Shown piece by piece: positions 14,601 to 18,692 of a DNA stretch of 18,692 nt (positions within the stretch are counted from its first letter, which is position 1; every line of letters begins with the position of its first letter). The notes under the pieces were generated by a model. The model saw only the letters and a list, made by a program, of their open reading frames with translations, did not search any database and had not been told where the DNA came from. Source of the stretch: Bacteroidota bacterium (GTDB lineage: Bacteria > Bacteroidota > Bacteroidia > UBA7662 > CANHCV01); assembly GCA_027488715.1 (NCBI GenBank), contig JAIYBD010000256.1:1-18692 (forward strand), written 5' to 3'. Both the position numbers and the translations under genes were made by a program.

Positions 14601-14935
14601 GTTGGCATATTCCAAGTGAAGTAGAATGGAACACTTTAGAAGCAGGGGTTGGGGGGGCATCCAATGCCGGAAGTGCATTAAAATCAACAAGTAATTTGTG
14701 GTGGTCTCCTAATATTGGAGCGAATAATAATAGTGGTTTTTCCGCTCTTCCAGGGGGATTAAGAAGTAATGATGGAAGTTTTTATTTTTCTGGGATTCAT
14801 GCTTTATTTTGGTCTTCTACACAATCCTCAGCCATAGAGGTTTATCTACGAAATTTGACCTATGATCAATATCTAAGTGCGCGAAATCGAAATCCAAAAG
14901 ATCTTGGTTTTTCAATTCGGTGCTTAAAAGACTAA
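11675..14935 (+). CDS. Large exported protein with three tandem Ig-like/Fibrobacter-paralogous units
   Basis: This 1086-residue protein has a signal peptide (MKKSLLILFFYVGMVSLAMG, cleaved near residue 20) and a YQG domain (26-128, ISYQGMLRN to SVPFALHAQ). Three repeats follow, each an Ig-like domain (AGxDQL ... CGTSRDT) and a Fibrobacter-paralogous domain. The Ig-like parts lie at about 171-252, 483-565 and 790-870, the paralogous parts at about 257-475, 569-783 and 875-1086. Each paralogous domain shows YPxVxIGxQCWxAKNLxVG, YGGxYxWAEAxQY, CPxGWHIP, a LKS...W..P stretch, SGFSA and a closing VRCxKD-type end. The third ends exactly at the C-terminus, so no separate sorting domain is present. 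It starts 4 nt after the upstream gene, so the two are co-expressed. The domain's function is not established. GC content jumps between modules, a sign of mosaic history. Confidence 0.88.
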   Translation: MKKSLLILFFYVGMVSLAMGQPEKISYQGMLRNSSGVPITNTQIRLRLSILDSIMNGSSLYTETHITTTTSGGQFNIFIGGGVPVSQSFASIPWSNGRDKFLKLELDAQGGTNFQPFGTAPLLSVPFALHAQSANEVKEGAIIRGNNGETYQISVGSNGPAWNCNPPVTTANAGANQLNLPGIVFNLTGNQPGTSNSGTWSVLSGTGGIIENSSTYNSTFVRGNDSIYSLIWKMQSACGTSRDTATLRFAALIENQSCLGSTSLSYLGNNYPIVRIGNQCWMAKNLDVGSMLVGSSNPSNNAVIEKFCYNDQLSNCSTYGGMYLWAEAVQYQNGASSTSSPTPSFAGSKIQGICPSGWHIPSKEDWCTMVNYYDATRSCGTTGTSFSYVGGVLKSLSNWNSPNGGATNRSGFSAVSNGYRYPQGTFLGLGNDAGFWTSSNSNGEAVYFWLDYQLSSIGIDNGNKITGNAVRCVKDTLCSPTTSSAGPDQLSLSGSTATLAANTPAAGETGTWTITTGSGATLSNVNSPTATFTKGTDSAYTLVWTIAGPCGTSRDTVNFSFQSLVLTNSCPGVASVTYAGEIYPTVQIGTQCWIAKNLNVGTMIQSNTAIDSQIDNGIIEKYCYNNIPSNCAIYGGLYQWAEAIQYDSVSPVSKGICPTGWHIPHVNERNILAAYMDPSIDVQCNSCWSGNGGSLKSTSNLWNSPNWCATNLSGFSALPAGKNNIGYFYGIADFTMFWSSSTNNNPQSLVSNADIFGLHTSQCSKLKSYNRKDDGLSVRCIKDTCSGTSANAGLDQLNITGLYAVLNGNSPAIGESVEWSVIAGIGGVFSQKYSSGTNFFKGNNDTAYSLVYKITGICGTSRDTVHLRFPAPVGTVCGQAVNYAGESYPTVQIGTQCWIAKNLNVGTMKNSSAAVDSQRNNGILEKYCYNNDPANCTTFGGLYQWAEAVQYQNGASNYSSPNPTFTGNVRGICPIGWHIPSEVEWNTLEAGVGGASNAGSALKSTSNLWWSPNIGANNNSGFSALPGGLRSNDGSFYFSGIHALFWSSTQSSAIEVYLRNLTYDQYLSARNRNPKDLGFSIRCLKD
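12185..14935 (+). repeat. Three tandem Ig-like/Fibrobacter-paralogous modules
   Basis: Equivalent points (AxAGxxQL) fall at 12185, 13121 and 14042, giving periods of 936 and 921 nt and a last unit of 894 nt. Modules 2 and 3 share an exact 28-nt block (13457-13484 and 14372-14399), starting GCCAAGAATTTGAATGTGGG. Much of the 14460-14560 stretch of module 3 is nearly the same as 11200-11280 in the upstream gene. The copies diverge most in the last 60 residues of each domain. Confidence 0.85.
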
Positions 14936-14957
14936 AAAACTTTAATGCTTAGGATTT

Positions 14958-14976
14958 CCTTTGAGAAACTCAAAGG
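14958..14976 (+). terminator. Hairpin just after the surface-protein operon
   Basis: CCTTTGAG (14958-14965), loop AAA and CTCAAAGG (14969-14976) form a perfect 8-bp stem, 22 nt after the stop codon. No T-run follows, so it may stabilise the 3' end or act as a weak terminator. Confidence 0.45.
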
Positions 14977-15021
14977 CCACCATCTCTAACAGAATTTTCG
15001 GCTCATTTCGAAGTTAATCAT

Positions 15022-15067
15022 CGTGGAATCAAAGGCAAACCTTGATTCCACGGTAACAAATTTTTTT
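15022..15067 (+). terminator. Long-stem terminator of the surface-protein operon
   Basis: CGTGGAATCAAAGG (15022-15035) pairs with CCTTGATTCCACG (15040-15052) across a CAAA loop. The stem is about 13 bp with one bulged A. After GTAACAAA comes a run of seven T (15061-15067). The 8-nt gap before the T-run is longer than ideal. Confidence 0.55.
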
Positions 15068-15188
15068 AAGTCACTTTCTTTTCAATCCTCATTAAATTCC
15101 CAACAGATTTTGGCTAATCAAGGACCGGGTAACATCCATGATTCGGATTAAAGATGTTCCCTGATTTATCCTGAAAGAATGGAAGGGA

Positions 15189-15246
15189 GAAGGGTGGTCC
15201 CTGAGCCGTGTCGAAGGGTGGTCCCTGAGCCGTGTCGAAGGGCTCG
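15189..15246 (+). repeat. 24-bp tandem repeat, set 1
   Basis: Two exact 24-bp units (15189-15212, 15213-15236) read GAAGGGTGGTCCCTGAGCCG followed by TGTC, and a third breaks off after GAAGGGCTCG. The unit has the CCCTGAGC...GTCGAAGGG form of a short intergenic repeat widespread in Bacteroidota genomes (recalled, not searched). In frame it yields spurious FDTAQGPP peptides on the minus strand. Confidence 0.8.
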
Positions 15247-15310
15247 TCGCACCGATCCTCGAGCCCTTTGGTAAATTCGTTGATCGCCCGAAAAGAAAAA
15301 TGTACCTTCA

Positions 15311-15329
15311 GCAAACGGGGGCTACCGCC
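15311..15329 (-). repeat. Inverted copy of the CCCCCGTTT element
   Basis: Read on the minus strand, CGGTAGCCCCCGTTTGC (15327..15311) corresponds to the element at 136-149 and 186-197. It lies inside a GC-rich tract, GGGGGCTACCGCCCCCTACCC. Confidence 0.5.
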
Positions 15330-15376
15330 CCCTACCCAAGGGCAATTTATATCTTTTTTTCGTGTTAGCCGTATAT

Positions 15377-15419
15377 GAAACGTTTAAAACGGGTAAAAAG
15401 GCCCTGATTGCCCTGATTG
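15377..15419 (+). repeat. Third GAAACGTTTRAAACGG core and CCCTGATTG pair
   Basis: GAAACGTTTAAAACGG (15377-15392) differs by one base from the core of the long repeat at 923-938 and 15599-15614. It is followed by two direct 9-nt copies of CCCTGATTG (15402-15419). A degenerate GAAGGATGGTCC tract comes next (15424-15445). Confidence 0.5.
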
Positions 15420-15490
15420 GGTCGAAGGATGCGAAGGATGGTCCTTCGGTGGTCGAGTTACCGACTTCAATCGGGATGTACCGAGACCGC

Positions 15491-15509
15491 CGAAGGGTAG
15501 TCCCCGTTT
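15491..15509 (+). repeat. CGAAGGGTAGTCCCCGTTT element
   Basis: This 19-mer matches 131-149 at 18 of 19 positions, over 15 kb away. It is preceded by GACCGC, where the left-end copy has GCCCCCGTTTG. Confidence 0.6.
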
Positions 15510-15591
15510 AATAAAAGTTTGTTTTCGAAAAATTGACCTCGCAAGATAGACAGATTGTCATTGCATCTCTGAGCGTAATTTCTTCATTTGT

Positions 15592-15660
15592 AAAATTGGA
15601 AACGTTTGAAACGGCTCTACCCCTTAACTTTACTTCCGGGGAGGGGTGTGACTTGTCCCG
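15592..15660 (+). repeat. Dispersed intergenic repeat, copy B
   Basis: Matches copy A (916-985) from AAAATTGGAAACGTTTGAAA to the GGGGAGGGGTGTGAC block, with a few substitutions and a 2-nt gap. Copy B is followed by unrelated sequence and the 24-bp units before the second shared block appears at 15821-15834. Confidence 0.75.
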
Positions 15661-15761
15661 TTTGAATCCAACTAATTTTTACCAATTCAATTTTTTCAGA
15701 CCCCTAGTTCGGTTCATAAGTTTTCGTCACCTTTTCAAGGTTCATGGGGTGTCTTCGATTC

Positions 15762-15834
15762 GAAGGGCGGTCCCTGAGCTGGGTCGAAGGGCGGTCCCTG
15801 AGCTGGGTCGAAGGGCGTTGGTCCCCGGTTTCTT
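15762..15834 (+). repeat. 24-bp tandem repeat, set 2, with GTCCCCGGTTTCTT
   Basis: Two exact units (15762-15785, 15786-15809) read GAAGGGCGGTCCCTGAGCTG followed by GGTC, then a partial third unit. They differ from set 1 at only a few positions (GGGC for GGGT, and CTGG for CCGT in the centre). The tract ends in GTCCCCGGTTTCTT (15821-15834), an exact 14-nt match to 980-993. Confidence 0.8.
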
Positions 15835-15953
15835 GAAGCCCGATCTCGGATGGGGTTTACACTGTTTTATCGAAAACTCCTCAATTATTTGAACTTCGTT
15901 AAGTTCCATTTTCTGCAACCTTTTTAATAAACTCACCCCCTCCAAAACACAAA

Positions 15954-15971
15954 GTCCCACCAAAGTGGGAC
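15954..15971. repeat. 7-bp hairpin upstream of murF
   Basis: GTCCCAC (15954-15960), loop CAAA and GTGGGAC (15965-15971) form a perfect stem. On the minus strand a T-rich tract (TTTGTGTTTT) follows, so it could end transcription entering from the right. On the plus strand it is not a typical terminator. Confidence 0.45.
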
Positions 15972-16032
15972 CCTGTAAAACACACAACGATGACCAACAT
16001 GATCAAAGTAAATCAAGATGAAAAACACCTAT

Positions 16033-16048
16033 AGTTGTATAGACAACT
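16033..16048. repeat. Small inverted repeat upstream of murF
   Basis: AGTTGT (16033-16038) and ACAACT (16043-16048) flank ATAG, about 49 nt before the -7 box of murF. It may be an operator, but nothing else supports that. Confidence 0.25.
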
Positions 16049-16096
16049 GAAGCGTGTAAAATGTTGCAAACACACCCATTCTTTTTTCATTCTTTT

Positions 16097-16104
16097 TACC
16101 TTTG
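16097..16104 (+). promoter_or_regulatory. murF: -7 promoter box of murF
   Basis: TACCTTTG is a full match to TAnnTTTG. Only 4 nt separate it from the ATG at 16109, so the mRNA would start at or very near the first codon. A second in-frame ATG lies at 16115. No correctly spaced -33 TTG was found. Confidence 0.5.
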
Positions 16105-16108
16105 ATGC

Positions 16109-17416
16109 ATGAACATGTACCAGGCCTATCTCCATTGCAACCAACGCGTATTTACCGATAGTCGAAACCCCATCCCCGGCGCCCTTTTCGTGGCCCTTCA
16201 AGGTGAGCGATTTGATGCCAATGCCTTTGTTCTCGATGTTCTTCAACAAGGCGCCGGAATGGCCCTTACCTCCCGCGAAGACCTCAAAAATCATCCCCAG
16301 TGCGTATGGGTGGCCGATACCACCATCGCCCTCCAAGACCTTGCCCGCGAACATCGCCAACACCTGAACATTCCCGTGGTCGCCATCGCGGGATCCAACG
16401 GAAAAACCACCACCAAAGAACTCGTAACCGCCGTATTAAAACAACGGTTCAACGTGCATGCCACCCCCGGTAATTTCAATAACCACATCGGCTTGCCGCT
16501 AACGATCCTCTCTACACCTCCTCAAACCGAAATCTTGGTGCTCGAAATGGGCTCCAACCATCCCGGTGAACTTCAAGTTCTCTGCGAAATCGGACGCCCA
16601 ACTTCCGGACTCCTCACTTCCCTCGGAAAAGAACACCTCGAAGGATTCGGTTCGTTCGAAGCCGTGGTTGAAGAAGAAGGTGCTTTGTTCGATTACCTCA
16701 ATGTGCACCAAGGAACCAAGTTTGTTTTGAAAGATGATGCCCTGCTCGCCGGGCGTTCCGGGAACGATTCCAACGCATTTTTTTATGGAACTTCCGAGGA
16801 TTGCGATGTCATCGGTCAGTTCCTGGCTGCAGATCCCACCGTTCGATTCCGTTGGAGCTTCTCGCTTCCCCCCGATGAATTTGAACCCGAAGTGAAAACC
16901 CAACTCATCGGCCATTACAATTTCTACAATTTTTTGGCCGCCCTCGCCGTTGGGAAATATTATGGTGTGAACGTCGGACAAATGGAAAAGGCGCTCGCGC
17001 ATTATTCTCCCACCAACAACCGAAGCCAGTACCTTGAAAAAAATGGGGTGCACGTGTTGCTCGACGCTTACAATGCCAACCCGTCCAGCATGGAGTTGGC
17101 CCTCGACAATTTTGAAAAAAACATTCAGTCCGACCTGAAAATTGTTGTTTTGGGCGATATGTTGGAGTTGGGTAGCCACGAATTTGAAGAGCATCGCGCT
17201 TTGGTGAATAAAGTGAATCGGATGAATTTTCAGGAAGTGTGGTTGGTGGGTCCGGCATTTCTTCAGCATCAAGCGCACTTTAGTGCCAATGCGACCGGTT
17301 ACGAAAACGTGGCCGCCCTGCGCGCTTCCAAGAAGTTAACCGATTACACCGGCGGCTGGATGCTGTTCAAAGGCTCCCGAGGAATTGCTGTAGAAAAATT
17401 TCTGGACGAAGCTTGA
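16109..17416 (+). CDS. murF: UDP-MurNAc-tripeptide--D-Ala-D-Ala ligase
   Basis: MurF adds D-Ala-D-Ala to UDP-MurNAc-tripeptide in the cytoplasm, completing the peptidoglycan pentapeptide precursor. The 435 residues are of normal length. Seen in order are an N-terminal substrate domain with FTDSRNPIPGALFVALQGE (15-33), the ATP loop AGSNGKTTTKE (94-104), NNHIGLPLTIL (124-134), LEMGSNHPGE (145-154), GKEHLEGFGSFE (173-184), and AYNANPSSM in the central-to-C-terminal part. The spot that usually holds the carbamylated Lys (KxKGE type) reads EEEGA (188-192), so that Lys is Glu here. The other key motifs look intact and I take the gene as functional. It begins right after a TACCTTTG box and its TGA overlaps the ATG of pnuC by one base. 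Confidence 0.94.
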   Translation: MNMYQAYLHCNQRVFTDSRNPIPGALFVALQGERFDANAFVLDVLQQGAGMALTSREDLKNHPQCVWVADTTIALQDLAREHRQHLNIPVVAIAGSNGKTTTKELVTAVLKQRFNVHATPGNFNNHIGLPLTILSTPPQTEILVLEMGSNHPGELQVLCEIGRPTSGLLTSLGKEHLEGFGSFEAVVEEEGALFDYLNVHQGTKFVLKDDALLAGRSGNDSNAFFYGTSEDCDVIGQFLAADPTVRFRWSFSLPPDEFEPEVKTQLIGHYNFYNFLAALAVGKYYGVNVGQMEKALAHYSPTNNRSQYLEKNGVHVLLDAYNANPSSMELALDNFEKNIQSDLKIVVLGDMLELGSHEFEEHRALVNKVNRMNFQEVWLVGPAFLQHQAHFSANATGYENVAALRASKKLTDYTGGWMLFKGSRGIAVEKFLDEA

Positions 17417-17964
17417 TGCCCGGATTCCTCGAAATCATTTCGGTTCTGCTCAACCTGGCCTCGGTTCTTTTCGCCCGGAAAGCCAACATTTGGGCGTATC
17501 CCACCGGATTCCTGGGCGTATCCATCCAAGCCTACCTCTGCTTTGCCGATTGGGGACTGTTTGCCGATGGAAGCATCAACATCTACTTCTCACTCATGAG
17601 CATTTGGGGATGGTGGATGTGGGGAAAACCCGAAAAAGAAGTTTCCATCCATTCCTGGACACTTAAAGAAAAGCAACTTTCATGGGGTTTGTTTTTCGGA
17701 TTTTTCATCCTTTTCTATGTCATTCTTCAGCGGTTCACCACCAGTACCGTTCCACTGGCCGATGCCTTGGTTTCGGCAGCCTCCGTTAGTGCCATGGTGC
17801 TGATGGCGAAAAAAGCGATCGAGCAATGGATTTGGTGGATCGCTCTGGATTTGATTTCTATTCCCCTTTACGCCTACAAAGGAGCTCCGTTCGTGGCCAT
17901 CCAGTTTGCGATTTTTACCCTTCTCGCTTTCAGCGGATGGAAAAAGTGGAAGACCCTGCAATAA
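17416..17964 (+). CDS. pnuC: PnuC-family nicotinamide riboside transporter
   Basis: This 182-residue inner-membrane protein has about seven hydrophobic segments. Family marks are WAYPTGFLGVSIQAYLCF and the Tyr-Phe-x-x-Met-Ser-Ile-Trp-Gly-Trp-Trp stretch in the N-terminal half. The second half repeats the pattern as DALVSAASVSAMVLMAKKAIE, WIWWIALDLISIPLYAYKG and a closing SGWKKWK. PnuC proteins let vitamin-like nucleosides diffuse in, usually nicotinamide riboside for NAD. Relatives carry riboflavin or thiamine, and nothing here decides which. No riboswitch and no kinase gene is adjacent. The frame is open from a TTG at 17413, but ATG at 17416 is the better start: it shares its A with the murF stop (TGATG), so translation is probably coupled. 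Confidence 0.86.
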   Translation: MPGFLEIISVLLNLASVLFARKANIWAYPTGFLGVSIQAYLCFADWGLFADGSINIYFSLMSIWGWWMWGKPEKEVSIHSWTLKEKQLSWGLFFGFFILFYVILQRFTTSTVPLADALVSAASVSAMVLMAKKAIEQWIWWIALDLISIPLYAYKGAPFVAIQFAIFTLLAFSGWKKWKTLQ

Positions 17965-18012
17965 TCCCCCGTTCCGTTTTACTTTTCCAACGGTTTCTCC
18001 CTAAATTCTCCC

Positions 18013-18020
18013 TATTTTTG
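18013..18020 (+). promoter_or_regulatory. -7 promoter box of the CBS-like gene
   Basis: TATTTTTG is a full match to TAnnTTTG, 17 nt before the ATG at 18038. GTTTC at 17993-17997 could be a weak -33 element with a short spacer. Confidence 0.5.
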
Positions 18021-18037
18021 CAATAACTTTTACAACT

Positions 18038-18692
18038 ATGTGGTACAAAAATATCCTTGAAGCCATTGGCAACACTCCCATGATTCAACTGAATAAAGTG
18101 GTTGAAGATATCCCAGCAACTGTTTTAGCCAAAGTCGAATACTTCAATCCCGGCCAATCGGTAAAAGATCGCATGGCGTTGAAAATGATCGAGGATGCAG
18201 AGGCCGCCGGCTTGTTGAAACCCGGTAGTACCATCATCGAAGGAACTTCCGGAAATACAGGAATGGGTTTGGCCCTCGCTGCCATCGTAAAAGGATATCG
18301 ATTGATTTGTACCATGAACGACAAACAATCCAAAGAAAAAATGGACATCCTTCGTGCCGTAGGAGCCGAGGTGGTCGTTTGTCCAACCAACGTGGGGCCG
18401 GAGCACCCTGATTCCTATTACTCGGTCGCCAAACGCCTCAACAAAGAAATTCCCAATTCCTATTACCCCAATCAATACGACAACTTATCCAATTGGAAGG
18501 CCCATTACGAAACAACCGGTCCTGAAATTTGGGAACAAACCGAAGGGAAAATCACCCACTTCGTGGTGGGTGTTGGCACCGGTGGAACCATCAGTGGGGT
18601 AGGGAAGTACTTGAAAGAAAAAAATCCGAACATCAAAATTTGGGGTATTGATACCTACGGAAAAAAAAAAAAAAAGTACAAGGAAACAGGAA
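18038..18692 (+). CDS. Cystathionine beta-synthase/cysteine synthase-like enzyme, 5' part
   Basis: The first 218 codons of a fold-type II PLP enzyme; the 3' end lies outside the window. NPGQSVKDR supplies the PLP lysine (Lys43), EGTSGNTGMGLA (68-79) binds the substrate carboxylate and GVGTGGT (178-184) binds the PLP phosphate. The middle part resembles cystathionine beta-synthase more than CysK: CPTNVGPEHPDSYYSVAKRL, then EIPNSYYPNQYDNLSNWKAH. Such enzymes join serine with homocysteine, or serine derivatives with sulfide. Which one cannot be decided here. Near the edge DTYG is followed by five Lys and YKETG, where relatives as I recall have Ser-Val-Phe-Lys-Lys-Tyr. The frame stays open. It has its own promoter box and starts 73 nt after pnuC. 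Confidence 0.88.
   Translation, partial: MWYKNILEAIGNTPMIQLNKVVEDIPATVLAKVEYFNPGQSVKDRMALKMIEDAEAAGLLKPGSTIIEGTSGNTGMGLALAAIVKGYRLICTMNDKQSKEKMDILRAVGAEVVVCPTNVGPEHPDSYYSVAKRLNKEIPNSYYPNQYDNLSNWKAHYETTGPEIWEQTEGKITHFVVGVGTGGTISGVGKYLKEKNPNIKIWGIDTYGKKKKKYKETG

Larger units (their letters stand above)
14936..16108. other. 1.2-kb non-coding island rich in short repeats
   Basis: No credible gene lies between the surface-protein operon and murF. Open frames at 15114-15314 and 15533-15892 are produced by repeated 24-bp units and show peptide repeats such as FDTAQGPP and RRAVPELG. The island holds two hairpins after the operon, two sets of 24-bp tandem units, copy B of the long repeat, GAAACGTTTRAAACGG and CGAAGGGTAG elements shared with the gaps at the left of the window, and two small hairpins before murF. 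No tRNA or recognisable RNA gene was seen. Confidence 0.6.

Noticed and set aside
8668..14935. Possible diversity-generating retroelement acting on the variable ends of the paralogous domains
   Set aside because: No reverse transcriptase, template repeat or adenine-biased substitution pattern is present in the window. Differences between copies include length changes and all base types.
8668..14935. T9SS cargo sorting domain on the two large proteins
   Set aside because: Both proteins end within the Fibrobacter-paralogous domain (VRCLKD-type end). No additional C-terminal sorting domain is seen, so the secretion route is left open.
15114..15314. Minus-strand frame containing FDTAQGPP repeats
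   Set aside because: The peptide repeat is just the translated 24-bp intergenic unit; there is no promoter or conserved domain.
15189..15809. CRISPR array
   Set aside because: The 24-bp units abut directly with no unique spacers and occur as pairs only; no cas gene is present.
15533..15892. 119-codon plus-strand frame
   Set aside because: It crosses copy B of the dispersed repeat and the second 24-bp set, which explain its repetitive C-terminal part. It shows no protein family features.
17300..17420. Vitamin riboswitch controlling pnuC
   Set aside because: pnuC overlaps the end of murF, so no leader exists for a riboswitch and no conserved aptamer pattern was seen.

Overview
This window looks like a stretch of a Bacteroidota chromosome, most likely from the Flavobacteriales side. 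Five genes have a good match to the Bacteroidota -7 promoter box TAnnTTTG just upstream of their start, Shine-Dalgarno sequences are absent, and the proteins are of Bacteroidota type: a CarB without its allosteric domain, an S9 DPP-IV-like peptidase, YQG-type surface domains and Fibrobacter-paralogous-type domains. There is no tRNA, rRNA, CRISPR array, transposase or phage gene.

Layout. Bases 1-80 hold the 5' end of an unknown minus-strand gene. A repeat-rich gap (81-317) leads to a small cysteine-rich lipoprotein (318-800) that ends at a terminator. A second repeat-bearing gap follows. The minus strand from 8316 to 1155 carries four genes in transcription order: a DPP-IV-like secreted peptidase, a uridine phosphorylase-like enzyme overlapping it by GTGA, carB with its own promoter box, and a Wzx-like flippase starting at TTG 26 nt after carB. 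Divergent from the peptidase is a 44-residue membrane protein (8398-8532), followed by a GAAA-loop terminator.

The accessory core is 8668-14935: two very large exported proteins separated by 4 nt. The first joins an Asp-box (sialidase/BNR-like) N-terminal half, two Ig-like domains, a YQG domain and one Fibrobacter-paralogous domain. The second has signal peptide, YQG domain and three tandem copies of an Ig-like plus Fibrobacter-paralogous unit, each about 0.9 kb. The copies share near-identical DNA blocks and change sharply in GC (about 59% against 32%), which suggests exchange of modules by recombination. They read as surface or adhesion-type proteins of unknown ligand.

Bases 14936-16108 form a 1.2-kb non-coding island with two hairpins after the surface operon and many short repeats. 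Several of these recur in the two gaps near the left end, including a roughly 70-bp element and 24-bp tandem units of the CCCTGAG...GAAGGG type. To the right lie murF, then pnuC overlapping it by one base, and finally the 5' part of a cystathionine beta-synthase/cysteine synthase-like gene cut by the window end. That last gene carries an odd 15-A run 17 bases before the edge.
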